A DNA stretch of 55,620 nucleotides, taken from assembly GCA_018714165.1 (NCBI GenBank), contig DVNU01000050.1, positions 1-55,620 on the forward strand, read 5' to 3'. This document shows, piece by piece, positions 1-9,365 of this stretch (position 1 is the stretch's first letter; every line of letters starts with the position of its first letter). This stretch comes from Candidatus Coproplasma excrementipullorum (GTDB taxonomy: Bacteria > Bacillota > Clostridia > Christensenellales > Borkfalkiaceae). The position numbers were made by a program, and so were the translations under genes. The notes under the pieces are model-generated. The model made no database searches. It saw only the letters and a program-made list of their open reading frames with translations, and had not been told where the DNA came from.

Positions 1-90
1 GCCCGCCACAACATTGTCTAAAATAAATAATGCGGGCGGCGCAGTTTGCGCCGCACGCATTTTTAACCGCCATTTAAACGGTTTTAAGTT

Positions 91-942
91 TTAATCGTGC
101 ACCTTTAAGGAGTGAATCATCTTGATGAAGGCGGGGTCGGTGTGGTCTACAATGCCGCTCTCAGGCAGGCTGAGGGCGGAAATCTTGTCCATATCTTCCT
201 TAGTCAGTTCAAAGTCAAACACATCTATGTTGGCCTTTATCCTTTCGAGATGGACTGACTTGGGGATGACGACAACGCCCCTCTGAATGTTCCAGCGCAG
301 TGCCACCTGGGCGGCCGTCTTGCCGTATTTTTTGCCGATTTCGGTAAGAACGGGATGGGTGAAAATGCCGTGCTTGCCCTCGGCGAAGGGGCCCCAGGCT
401 TCGGGCGTCACGCCGTATTCCTTCATAACTTTAAGGGCGTCCTCCTGCGCGAAGAAGGGGTGCAGTTCCACCTGGTTAACGGCGGGGATGATGTCCACCG
501 TCTCGCAGAAGTCGGTCAGAACGTGGGGGTAGAAGTTGCACACGCCTATGGCCTTGAGCTTGCCCGCGCGGTAAGCCTCCTCCATTGCGCGGTATGCGCC
601 GTAGTAATCGCCCATGGGCTGGTGAATCAGGTATAAATCGAGATAGTCGAGCCCTAAGTTGTTGAGCGAACGCTCAATGGCGTCCTTTGCCTTTTCGTAG
701 CTTGCGTCCTGCACCCACAGCTTTGTGGTGATGAACAGCTCCTTCCTGGGTATGCCGCTCTTTGCAATTGCCCTGCCAACCGCCTGCTCGTTCATATATG
801 CGGCGGCCGTGTCAATCAGGCGATATCCCGCGTTCAACGCGTCTGTAACCGCCTGTTCGCACTGTGCGGGGTCGGGCACCTGGAATACGCCGAAGCCGAG
901 CGCGGGTATCTTCAATCCGTTGTTCAATGTAAAGTATTGCAT
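91..942 (-). CDS. aldo/keto reductase
   Basis: Protein MQYFTLNNGLKIPALGFGVFQ...DTAAAYMNEQAVGRAI...VNQVELHPFF...VVIPKSV, classic AKR motifs. Confidence 0.93.
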   Translation of the reverse strand: MQYFTLNNGLKIPALGFGVFQVPDPAQCEQAVTDALNAGYRLIDTAAAYMNEQAVGRAIAKSGIPRKELFITTKLWVQDASYEKAKDAIERSLNNLGLDYLDLYLIHQPMGDYYGAYRAMEEAYRAGKLKAIGVCNFYPHVLTDFCETVDIIPAVNQVELHPFFAQEDALKVMKEYGVTPEAWGPFAEGKHGIFTHPVLTEIGKKYGKTAAQVALRWNIQRGVVVIPKSVHLERIKANIDVFDFELTKEDMDKISALSLPESGIVDHTDPAFIKMIHSLKVHD

Positions 943-978
943 AATCTTCCTCCTTGCTTTACTTTATTTTACGCTTCA

Positions 979-1007
979 ATTATAACCCGACTGCTTTTAA
1001 AAGTAAA
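979..1007 (-). promoter_or_regulatory. sigma-A-type promoter for aldo/keto reductase
   Basis: Minus strand TTTACT-N17-TATAAT upstream of the 942 start. Confidence 0.6.
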
Positions 1008-1047
1008 ATGCCCGTTTTGCATTGCAGTATAATTTGCACGCATACTG

Positions 1048-1076
1048 TTGACAGTTCGCCCGCGCCGTTGTATAAT
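1048..1076 (+). promoter_or_regulatory. sigma-A-type promoter for LysR-family gene
   Basis: TTGACA-N17-TATAAT, ending 6 nt before the ATG at 1083. Confidence 0.8.
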
Positions 1077-1082
1077 TCAGAT

Positions 1083-1925
1083 ATGTTCGAGATTAAGGAT
1101 CTGCAACAACTCATAAAGATAGCTGACTGCGGCACGATATCCCGCGCGGCGGAGGAGCTGTACATCTCCCAGCCCGCCCTTAGCCGCTCGATGCAAAAGC
1201 TCGAATCCGAGCTGGGTGTTCAGCTGTTCACCCGCGCCAAAAACAGGGTGGAACTCAACGACAACGGCACATTCTTTGTGCAGACCGCGCGCGAGATAGT
1301 CGCCGCCTGTGAAGAGGGGATTTCCCGCCTGCGTACCTTCGACAGGGAGCGCAATACCTTTGCCATAGGCGCCTGCGCGCCCGCGCCGCTGTGGAAACTC
1401 GTCAGCGACCTATCCCGCGCCCTGAGCGACAGGCGCGTCTCCACCGAGATCAAGGACACGGAGGAGCTGTTGCGCGGCCTCGGTTGTGATGCGTATAAAC
1501 TGATAATAACCAACAGCCCCGTGGCAGTTGAGGGTGTAATATGCCGCAAATACTTCACCGAGCGACTGCTCTTGTGTCTGCCTGCCGAACACAGACTGGC
1601 GGCAAAGAAGAAGGTGACTTTTGACGACATCGACGGCATAACCATGCTCCTGTACGACGGCATAGGCGTGTGGCGGGGCGTGCGCGACAAAATTCCGCAC
1701 ACGCGCTTTATAGTGCAGAACGAGTTCGACGACTTTTCCGACCTCGTCCGACAGTCCTCACTGCCCTCTTTTGCAACCGACGTTATGTACAGCCCCCAAA
1801 CTCACGGCGGCAGGGTGGTGGTGCCCGTCGAGGACGAGGGGGCCGCGCAGACCTTCTACATCTGCGCAAAGGACGATTATAAAAATTTCGTGCGCCGCGC
1901 GCTCGCCGCGGAGGGAGAAAACTGA
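1083..1925 (+). CDS. LysR-family transcriptional regulator
   Basis: MFEIKDLQQLIKIADCGTISRAAEELYISQPALSRSMQKLESELGVQLF HTH; ORF track start at 954 is too long. Confidence 0.92.
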   Translation: MFEIKDLQQLIKIADCGTISRAAEELYISQPALSRSMQKLESELGVQLFTRAKNRVELNDNGTFFVQTAREIVAACEEGISRLRTFDRERNTFAIGACAPAPLWKLVSDLSRALSDRRVSTEIKDTEELLRGLGCDAYKLIITNSPVAVEGVICRKYFTERLLLCLPAEHRLAAKKKVTFDDIDGITMLLYDGIGVWRGVRDKIPHTRFIVQNEFDDFSDLVRQSSLPSFATDVMYSPQTHGGRVVVPVEDEGAAQTFYICAKDDYKNFVRRALAAEGEN

Positions 1926-1926
1926 T

Positions 1927-2985
1927 ATGCCGGACTTCATTCATTGCGCCGATATTCACCTCGGCTCGGCGCTCACCGCCAATTTCCCGCCCGAAAAGGC
2001 CGCGGAGCGCAGGCGCGAAGTGCGCGCAACCTTCGGGCGGATGGCCGACTATGCCGCAGACAACGGCTTTGCGGCTGTGCTCATTTGCGGCGACGCGTTC
2101 GATTCGGACAGGCCGCTCAAAAAGGACAAGGAGTACTTTTACAGCGTAATCAGAAGCCGCCCCGACGTCGACTTTTTATATCTCCGCGGCAATCACGATG
2201 CCGTCGGAGGGAATGAGGAGAACTTGCCCAATTTAAAGACCTTTTCCACCTCGTGGACTTACTACAACTACGGCGGCGTTACTGTCGCCGGCATCGAGCT
2301 GTGCCCCGAAAACGCCCGCTCGCTGTACTCCACGCTCCGCCTCGACCTCGCCCGCACAAACATTGTAATGCTTCACGACCAGATAGCCGACGGCGCGGGC
2401 ACAATCAACCTCAATAAACTGCGCGGCAGAAACATCGACTACCTCGCCTTAGGCCACGTCCACTCCTTTAAGAGCGGCAGGCTGGACGAGCGCGGCGTGT
2501 GGGCCTACTGTGGCTGTTTGGAGGGCAGGGGGTTCGACGAGGCGGGCGTAAAGGGCTTCATCGCCGTCCGTGCGGGCGGCGGAGTGCGCAGCACCTTCGT
2601 TCCCTTCGCCTCGCGCACCGTGCACGAGGTTGAAGTTGATATATCGGGCTGTCCCGACTGGCCGTCCGCCGCGCTGGTCGTAAAGCGGGCCTCGCCCCGT
2701 TCGCCGCGGGATATGCTCAAGGTAACGCTGTGCGGCGAGGTAAGCTTCGACAATACCTCGCTGGTTGCCGACATAAGCAAGGAGCTTGAACCCTTCTTTT
2801 TCTGCGTGACGGTCAGGGACGAAACGCGGCCAAAGATAGACGTCGCCGCGCTGACCGCGGACGGGTCTTTAAGGGGAGCTTTCGTGCGTGCCGTGCTCGC
2901 CGCCGAGGGGTACTCGCAGGAGGACAAGTCGCGCATAATAAATGCGGGGCTCAAGGCGCTTTCGGGCAGGGGGGACGAGCTGTGA
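1927..2985 (+). CDS. metallophosphoesterase, DNA repair exonuclease subunit (SbcD/YhaO-like)
   Basis: MPDFIHCADIHLGSALTANFP..., ICGDAFDSD, LRGNHDA, LALGHVHSFK motifs; next to an SbcC-like ATPase. Confidence 0.88.
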   Translation: MPDFIHCADIHLGSALTANFPPEKAAERRREVRATFGRMADYAADNGFAAVLICGDAFDSDRPLKKDKEYFYSVIRSRPDVDFLYLRGNHDAVGGNEENLPNLKTFSTSWTYYNYGGVTVAGIELCPENARSLYSTLRLDLARTNIVMLHDQIADGAGTINLNKLRGRNIDYLALGHVHSFKSGRLDERGVWAYCGCLEGRGFDEAGVKGFIAVRAGGGVRSTFVPFASRTVHEVEVDISGCPDWPSAALVVKRASPRSPRDMLKVTLCGEVSFDNTSLVADISKELEPFFFCVTVRDETRPKIDVAALTADGSLRGAFVRAVLAAEGYSQEDKSRIINAGLKALSGRGDEL

Positions 2986-4847
2986 AACTTATAAGCTGTC
3001 ATATAGAAAATTTCGGCGCGTTGGCCAATTACGACATAACATTCAACGACGGACTCACCGCCCTCTATGCGCCCAACGGCGGCGGCAAGTCCACGCTCGC
3101 GGCCTTCATAAAGGCCATGTTTTACGGCCTGCCCGCCGACTCCTCGCGCTCGCGCTTCAACGAGCGCAGGCACTACTATCCCTTTTCGGGTGGCAAATTC
3201 GGCGGCAACATCCTCTTTGAATGGCGGGGCTCAACATACCGCGCAGAGCGCTTTTTCGACCGCACTTCGGGCGACGATATAAAAGTCTACCGCGACGGCG
3301 CGCCCTATAACGGCTTTCAGGGCGGCGCTGTCGGCCTTGCGGTGTTCGGGCTGGACGAGCAGTCCTTTGTCAACACGCTGTTCATATCTGGCGGCGGGGG
3401 CAGTCTGCAGGCCACGGGCGGCATAACCTCGCTTTTAAGCCGCGAACAGCCCTCCGACGGGCAGTATGATCTTACCGCCGCGCTGACCGCGCTCGACCGT
3501 GCCTGCAAAAATCTTCAGTCGCGCGGCGGCAAGGGTAAGATTGCCGAACTTGAGGAGTCCGTCCGCCGCTGTCAGACGGACATAGCCAACATACGCGCCG
3601 TGTCCGACAGGCTGGAGGGCAAGTACGCCGAGTGTTCTGCCCTTGAGCGCCGCCTGAAGGAGGCCGAGGGTGAGGAGGAGCGCGCGGGCACGGCCGCCCT
3701 CACTGCCGAAAAGTGGGCGAGATACGATGATATGTGCGGGGCAATCGCGCGCAGGCGCGAGCGGCTTTCGCAACTCGATAAAATGTTTGCCGCAGGTCTG
3801 CCAAGCGATGACGAGCTGGGCGTTCTAAACGCGGCGGCGGGAGCGGACGCGCTTTCCGCGCCCGCTCCCGCCCGCCCCGCGGGCGGCAAAAAGCCGTCCG
3901 CGGGCATAGTCGCCCTGTCGTTTGCGCTGTCGCTGGCAATGATAGTCTGCGGTGTTGTGCTCCTGCCCATCAAGGCCCTTGCGGGCGCCCTCGCCCTGGG
4001 CGCGGGCGTCGTGTTTGCGCTTGCAACCGTGGGCATACTTTTTGTCGGCAAACCGCGCAGGCGTACCGGGCAATCAACGGCTGCGGGGAGCGAACTCTAC
4101 CACCGTGCAGATGATATAATCAAAAAGTACAATCTGACCTCAACGGGCTATGCGCAGGCGGCGGCCGAACTGTCGCGCGCGGTCACCGAGCGGCAGACGG
4201 TTGCCGACGAACTCGCCCGTGCAGAGGGAGAGGCCAAGGCATATGCCGCGGCCAACGCCCTCACCGTCCGCCCCGCAGAAACGTCCGCTACCCGGCGCGA
4301 TTCGGACGAGCTCCGCCGCAGGCTTGCCGCCATCAACCGCGACATATCCGACGACGAAAGCATAGTCGAAGGCCTGGGCGAGAGGCAGTCTGCCCTTGCC
4401 GGGGCCGAGCGCAGGCTGGCCGAATGCAGGCGTAAATATGCCGACTACACCGCCGCCGCAAACTTTTTAAAGGAGGCCGAACGCTCGCTCAACCGCGGCC
4501 TCGTCGGGCCCGTTAAGGAGGCCTTCTCGCGCTACTCGGCCCTGCTCAAAAACACCCTCGGCGAGAGCGTGTATGTCGACGGCAATTTCTCCGTCGCCTT
4601 CGAGGGCGGCGGAGAACTTCGTCCCGTCGGGCACCTTTCGGGCGGTCAGCGCGCCGTCGTCTCGCTGTGCTACCGCCTGGCTCTTATCGACAATCTGTTC
4701 GGTTCCGACCTTCCCTTTGTCCTGCTCGACGACCCGTTTGCCGAGCTCGACGGTGAGCATATGGCCCGTGCGGCACAGCTTTTGCGCGAGCTTTCAAAGG
4801 GCAGACAGATGATATATCTTTACTGCCACGACTCCAGGCGGGTATGA
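2982..4847 (+). CDS. SbcC/YhaN-like AAA ATPase
   Basis: Walker A APNGGGKSTL; signature HLSGGQRAVVSLCYRLALID; Walker B PFVLLDDPFAELD; GTG start overlaps upstream gene by 4 nt. Confidence 0.88.
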   Translation: MKLISCHIENFGALANYDITFNDGLTALYAPNGGGKSTLAAFIKAMFYGLPADSSRSRFNERRHYYPFSGGKFGGNILFEWRGSTYRAERFFDRTSGDDIKVYRDGAPYNGFQGGAVGLAVFGLDEQSFVNTLFISGGGGSLQATGGITSLLSREQPSDGQYDLTAALTALDRACKNLQSRGGKGKIAELEESVRRCQTDIANIRAVSDRLEGKYAECSALERRLKEAEGEEERAGTAALTAEKWARYDDMCGAIARRRERLSQLDKMFAAGLPSDDELGVLNAAAGADALSAPAPARPAGGKKPSAGIVALSFALSLAMIVCGVVLLPIKALAGALALGAGVVFALATVGILFVGKPRRRTGQSTAAGSELYHRADDIIKKYNLTSTGYAQAAAELSRAVTERQTVADELARAEGEAKAYAAANALTVRPAETSATRRDSDELRRRLAAINRDISDDESIVEGLGERQSALAGAERRLAECRRKYADYTAAANFLKEAERSLNRGLVGPVKEAFSRYSALLKNTLGESVYVDGNFSVAFEGGGELRPVGHLSGGQRAVVSLCYRLALIDNLFGSDLPFVLLDDPFAELDGEHMARAAQLLRELSKGRQMIYLYCHDSRRV

Positions 4848-4867
4848 TGTAAAAATTAATGCAAAAA

Positions 4868-4905
4868 GGGCGCGGCGCGGTTGCTGTTGCAACCGCGCCG
4901 CGCCC
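4868..4905. terminator. bidirectional hairpin terminator between convergent genes
   Basis: 17-bp perfect stem GGGCGCGGCGCGGTTGC / GCAACCGCGCCGCGCCC, 4-nt loop. Confidence 0.75.
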
Positions 4906-4941
4906 TCATCGTGCTCTCGTCAGCGCCTTTTGCGCCATTAT

Positions 4942-6273
4942 TTAATTTTCAGGCCTGTGCCTGCTTTTCCAGTCCAGAATTTTTTCCAGGCGTTCCTTCA
5001 GTTCCCTCTCCTCGCCCTTGCCGTCGGGCAGGTAGTACCTTCTGCCATCAAGCGAGTCGGGAAGGCACTGCATATTGGTCAGCTTCTCGGCCGTGTCGTG
5101 CGCGTACTGGTAGCCCTTGCCGTAGTCAAGCTCCTTCATCAGCTTTGTGGGCGCGTTGCGTATAACCAGCGGCACGGGCTCGTCCAGCATAGTCAGCGCG
5201 TCCTTTTTGGCGCGCTCGTAGGCCATATACAGCGCGTTGGACTTGGGCGCCAGCGACATATACACCACCGCCTGGGTAAGGTGCACCGTACATTCGGGCA
5301 TGCCTATAAGTCTGCAGGCCTCAAAGGCGTCAATCGCCACCGAAAGTGCCCGCGGGTCGGCCAGGCCTATGTCCTCGCTGGCAAATCTCGTCACGCGGCG
5401 GGCAACGTATATGGGATCTTCGCCTGCCTCAAGCATGCGTGCCAGCCAGTAAACGGCGGCGTCGGGGTCGGAGTTGCGCATGGATTTGTGCAGGGCGGAA
5501 ATGAGGTTGTAGTGCTCCTCGCCCTTCTTGTCGTATAAAAGCGACTTGCGCGACGTGCACTGCTCAATAATCTCCTTGGTTATCGTCACCTTGTCGCCCT
5601 CGCCGCTCTCGCCGTTGAGCACGGCCATCTCCAGGGTGGAAAGCGCGCTCCGCGCGTCGCCGTTGGCGAAGTTTGCAATGGCCTCCAGCAGGTCGTCGTC
5701 AACCTCTATGTTCTGCCCGCCGAATCCGCGCCCGTCGGTCAAAGCGCGCTTTAAAAGTTTTACTATATCCTCGGTCGAAAGGGGGTGGAGCACGAATACC
5801 TTGCACCGCGAGAGAAGCGCCCCGTTTACCTCGAAGGAGGGGTTCTCCGTCGTCGCGCCGATGAGTATTATGCTGCCCTTTTCAACGTAGGGCAGAAATG
5901 CGTCCTGCTGGGCCTTGTTGAAGCGGTGGATCTCGTCCACGAACAGTATGGTCTTCTGGCCGTAGCGGCGCGACTGTTCCGCGCTCTCCATAACGCCCTT
6001 TATCTCCTTGATGCCGCTCGTCACGGCCGAAAAGTCGATAAACTTCGCCTTTGTCATGTGCGCGATTATGCGCGCCAGCGTCGTCTTGCCCACGCCCGGC
6101 GGGCCCCAGAATATCATCGAGCCGACGGAGTCGCTCTCGATTATCCTGCGAAGAATTTTGCCCTCACCCACTAAGTGCTGTTGGCCGCAGAACTCGTCTA
6201 AATTTCTCGGCCTCAGCCTCTCTGCCAGCGGCTGGGGCACGTTGCTTTCAAATAAGGTAGGCTGGTAGTCCAC
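4942..6273 (-). CDS. rarA: replication-associated recombination protein A (MgsA/RarA AAA ATPase)
   Basis: ERLRPRNLDEFCGQQHLVGEGKILRR, GPPGVGKTTLA, FVDEIHRFNKAQQDAFLPYVEKG. Confidence 0.95.
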   Translation of the reverse strand: MDYQPTLFESNVPQPLAERLRPRNLDEFCGQQHLVGEGKILRRIIESDSVGSMIFWGPPGVGKTTLARIIAHMTKAKFIDFSAVTSGIKEIKGVMESAEQSRRYGQKTILFVDEIHRFNKAQQDAFLPYVEKGSIILIGATTENPSFEVNGALLSRCKVFVLHPLSTEDIVKLLKRALTDGRGFGGQNIEVDDDLLEAIANFANGDARSALSTLEMAVLNGESGEGDKVTITKEIIEQCTSRKSLLYDKKGEEHYNLISALHKSMRNSDPDAAVYWLARMLEAGEDPIYVARRVTRFASEDIGLADPRALSVAIDAFEACRLIGMPECTVHLTQAVVYMSLAPKSNALYMAYERAKKDALTMLDEPVPLVIRNAPTKLMKELDYGKGYQYAHDTAEKLTNMQCLPDSLDGRRYYLPDGKGEERELKERLEKILDWKSRHRPEN

Positions 6274-6311
6274 TCTTCACCTCCCGCTTATGCATGCGCC
6301 GCGACTGGCAG

Positions 6312-7334
6312 TCAGTCGCGGCGGAGTTTTTCAAAAAATATATCGTCGTTCAAGTACGCCCCCGCGCTCAGTCCCGCGCCCAGGGCGCACATAACCTTGG
6401 TCAGCGCGCTCTCCGTGCACTCGTCAAAGGCGCAGATTACGCTCTGCGGCAGGCCCACGGCCGAGGCATACACGTTGGCGCGGCTGTCCACCGAGGCAAT
6501 AACCACCTCAACGCCCCTTTCGCGGCAGTACTCGGCAAATTTTTTAAAGTTTAAATTGCGTCCCGCCGTGCACACGGTGTCACTGTGGTATGGCTCCAAA
6601 ACGACGGCGCGCGGCGCGCGCCTGTCAAAGTCGTACAGCGAAAAATTGAGTAGCGACCGCGCGGTTATCAGCATTACGTCGCGGCATATGTCGGGGGCAA
6701 CGGCAAATTTACCGCCCAGCGCCAGCTCTTCGCGCGTAGGGAGGGAGGGGGATTCGCGATATATTACTTCGCCCCCTTCAACTGTGGCCAGGCTCTCGCC
6801 CAGAACGCTTCGGTACCAGCCCGTAATCTGGTCGCAGAACATCAGCCTGCCGGCCAGGTGAATCTCCGCGGGCGAATTGCCGTTGGCAAAGGCCACAAAA
6901 ACGCCCCTCGCGCCGCCCTTTTCAACAAAATCTACGGCGGCGATAAAGTTTTTAAGTCCGTTCTGCCGCCTGTCCTCCAGGGGATACAGCGAGGATACCA
7001 GCACGATGGGTAACCCTAAGTTGCACAGCGTCAGCGAAAAGTAGTGCGCGTTTATGCACAGCGAGTCGGTGCCGTGGGTGACTATCACACCGTCGTAAAC
7101 TTTCGGGTCAACGGCCTTAACTGCGGCATATATGGCGTGTAATTGCTCCTCGTGCACGTTTTCGGACAGCATCGACACGGGTTCGTCGCAGTCAAATGTT
7201 ACGTCCTCGCCGCGCTCGGCGCGGTACATCTCCAAAAGCCGCCTGTTGGCGTTGCCGTCAAGGTCAACCTTGCCGTCTCTGGCCGCACTGCCTATCGTTC
7301 CGCCCGTAAAAATTACCTTAATTGCCTTTTTCAT
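6312..7334 (-). CDS. L-asparaginase family protein
   Basis: VIFTGGTIGSAARDG N-terminus, VIVTHGTDSL motif. Confidence 0.9.
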   Translation of the reverse strand: MKKAIKVIFTGGTIGSAARDGKVDLDGNANRRLLEMYRAERGEDVTFDCDEPVSMLSENVHEEQLHAIYAAVKAVDPKVYDGVIVTHGTDSLCINAHYFSLTLCNLGLPIVLVSSLYPLEDRRQNGLKNFIAAVDFVEKGGARGVFVAFANGNSPAEIHLAGRLMFCDQITGWYRSVLGESLATVEGGEVIYRESPSLPTREELALGGKFAVAPDICRDVMLITARSLLNFSLYDFDRRAPRAVVLEPYHSDTVCTAGRNLNFKKFAEYCRERGVEVVIASVDSRANVYASAVGLPQSVICAFDECTESALTKVMCALGAGLSAGAYLNDDIFFEKLRRD

Positions 7335-7388
7335 CTGCTACCTCGCAAAAATATTATACTTTCCGCTCACACGTATGTCAACTTTCTG

Positions 7389-7417
7389 TTGATTATTGCG
7401 CGCGTTTATTGTATAAT
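7389..7417 (+). promoter_or_regulatory. sigma-A-type promoter
   Basis: TTGATT-N17-TATAAT ahead of the 7449 gene. Confidence 0.7.
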
Positions 7418-7448
7418 AATAGCATTAAATTTTTCGGGGGAAAAATAA

Positions 7449-8633
7449 ATGTACGATTTTACCTATTACGCGCCCACCAAGGTCGCGTTCGGAAAAAACA
7501 GTTTAAGCCGCCTTGAGGGGTTGCTTAAGGAGCAGAACTGTAAAAAGGTGCTGCTCCACTACGGCGGCGGCAGTGCAGAGAGGAGCGGTCTGCTCGCCAT
7601 CGTCCGCTCGGCGATAAGAAGTGCGGGCCTTGCCTGGACGGAGCTGGGCGGCGTTCAGCCGAACCCCAGACTATCCCTCGTCTATAGGGGCATAGAGCTG
7701 TGCAAAAGCGAGGACGTCGACTTCATTCTGGCCGTCGGCGGCGGGTCGGTTATAGACAGCGCCAAGGCCATCGGCTACGGACTTGCAAACGACGGCGACG
7801 TGTGGGATTTTTATGCGGGTACGCGTAAGCCTGCGGCCTGTCTGCCTATAGGCGTGGTGCTCACAATCGCCGCGGCGGGCAGTGAGATGAGCAACTCGTC
7901 CGTCATCACCAAAGAGGAGGAAGGGGGTGACCTCAAGCGCGGTTGCAACAGCGATCTGTGCCGTCCCCGCTTTGCCGTGATGAATCCGGAGCTGACCTTT
8001 ACCCTGCCCGACTACCAGACGGCCTGCGGCTGTACGGATATTCTGATGCACACAATGGAGCGCTACTTCACTTCGGGCGGCAATATGGGCCTTACGGACG
8101 GATTGGCCGAAGGGCTCATGCGTACGGTCATTGCCAACGCGCGCATATTAAAGCGCAACCCCGCCGACTATGACGCCCGCGCCGAGGTGATGTGGGCAAG
8201 CTCCCTTTCGCACAACGGCCTTACGGGGTGCGGCAACGACGGCGGCGACTGGGCCGTGCACGGTATCGAGCACGAACTGGGCGGACTGTACGACGTTGCC
8301 CACGGCGCGGGACTTGCGGCCGTGTGGCCCGCCTGGGCGAACTATGTGTTCAAGGACTGCCTGCAGCGCTTCTATCTCTTTGCCGTGCAGGTGATGGGCG
8401 TGCGCCCCAGCGGCACGCGCGAGGGCGTCGCGCGCGAGGGTATTCGCGCCTTTACGCAGTTTTTGAGCGGAATCGGCATGCCCGTCAACCTCACCGAACT
8501 GGGCGTCAGCCCCACGGACGGGGAGTACAAAAAGATGGCCTCCCGCTGTGCCGCGGCAGGCGGCGGCAAAAAGGGCAGCGCCAGGGTGCTGTACGCCGAC
8601 GATATAGAAAAGATTTTGCGCAACGCGCAGTAA
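7449..8633 (+). CDS. iron-containing alcohol dehydrogenase (butanol dehydrogenase-like)
   Basis: MYDFTYYAPTKVAFGK..., AVGGGSVIDSAKAIG, HGIEHELGGLYDVAHGAGLA. Confidence 0.93.
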   Translation: MYDFTYYAPTKVAFGKNSLSRLEGLLKEQNCKKVLLHYGGGSAERSGLLAIVRSAIRSAGLAWTELGGVQPNPRLSLVYRGIELCKSEDVDFILAVGGGSVIDSAKAIGYGLANDGDVWDFYAGTRKPAACLPIGVVLTIAAAGSEMSNSSVITKEEEGGDLKRGCNSDLCRPRFAVMNPELTFTLPDYQTACGCTDILMHTMERYFTSGGNMGLTDGLAEGLMRTVIANARILKRNPADYDARAEVMWASSLSHNGLTGCGNDGGDWAVHGIEHELGGLYDVAHGAGLAAVWPAWANYVFKDCLQRFYLFAVQVMGVRPSGTREGVAREGIRAFTQFLSGIGMPVNLTELGVSPTDGEYKKMASRCAAAGGGKKGSARVLYADDIEKILRNAQ

Positions 8634-8636
8634 AAC

Positions 8637-8757
8637 AGCGGGTGCCTGCCAAGCAGGCGCAATGCGCAGTTATGAGTTGCGTATAGCGCAACTTTTACAG
8701 TTATGATTGCGCCTTTGGCGCAAACTATGAGCGCGGCGGACATCTGTCCGCCGCGCG
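8637..8757. repeat. mini-hairpin array with AGTTATGA/ACTATGA spacers, ending in a strong stem-loop (8731-8756)
   Basis: GCCTGC..GCAGGC, GTTGCGtatagCGCAAC, TTGCGCctttgGCGCAA, GCGCGGCGGACAtcTGTCCGCCGCGC separated by AGTTATGA / ACTATGA. Confidence 0.7.
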
Positions 8758-8810
8758 TTATGGTTTAATTATGCGGCATCGCGCAAAGATTTTTTACCTC
8801 AACCATTGTT

Positions 8811-8964
8811 TGTCATTTCGACTGAAGCATACGCAGTATGCGGAATGGAGAAATCTATCCGTAGCGATTGGTCGGTGAATATGTCCGTATTAACCGCATC
8901 ACAGACCGCGGTTTACTGATAGATTTCTCCGTGCGTTCGCTCCGCTCACTTAGTCGAAATGACA
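8811..8964. repeat. MITE-like palindromic repeat (TGTCATTTCGA family), full copy
   Basis: Termini TGTCATTTCGACT / AGTCGAAATGACA (13 bp perfect); inner GGAGAAATCTATC / GATAGATTTCTCC also inverted. Confidence 0.88.
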
Positions 8965-9038
8965 GGTGGGGGGGTGAGGCGTCGCCGGCGGCTGCTTCGC
9001 GCGAATACTACAGTTTCGCGCGAGTTCCAAAAAAATAA

Positions 9039-9365
9039 CGTCGCAAGGCGAATTCATTTCGCCGCCAGCTCGTCGGAGTAAACTACGCCCTATGCAAGTT
9101 ATGTAACCATACCTTGCAATTTTGCTCCGTTACTCCTCCTCTTCGCGCGAATACTACAGTTTCGCGCGAGTTCCAAATAATAATGGTGCAAGCGAAGTCA
9201 CGCCTTCGCGCAGCACAACTCAATTTGCGCATACTTGCGGCTCACCGGGGTGAAGGCGCGCAATTATATAATTGAGGGCTATTAAAGATTGCGCGCTGAG
9301 GGGCTGGCCCCTCCACCTAACGGAAAGTCGCAGGCGTCGCCAGCCAAGACTTTCGTTAACAAGTC
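9039..9365. repeat. degenerate/modular copy of structured intergenic element (family 2)
   Basis: Shares ACGTCGCAAGGCGAATTCATTTCGCCGC, GCGCAATTATATAAT and GGCGTCGCCAGC modules with 22671-22844; contains TCGCGCGAATACTACAGTTTCGCGCGAGTTCC. Confidence 0.65.

Noticed and set aside
2505-3173. 222-aa minus-strand ORF across yhaO/yhaN
   Set aside because: Shadow ORF overlapping two well-supported genes.
4930-5538. 202-aa plus-strand ORF antisense to rarA
   Set aside because: Shadow ORF over a clear AAA ATPase; no domain or ribosome-binding evidence.
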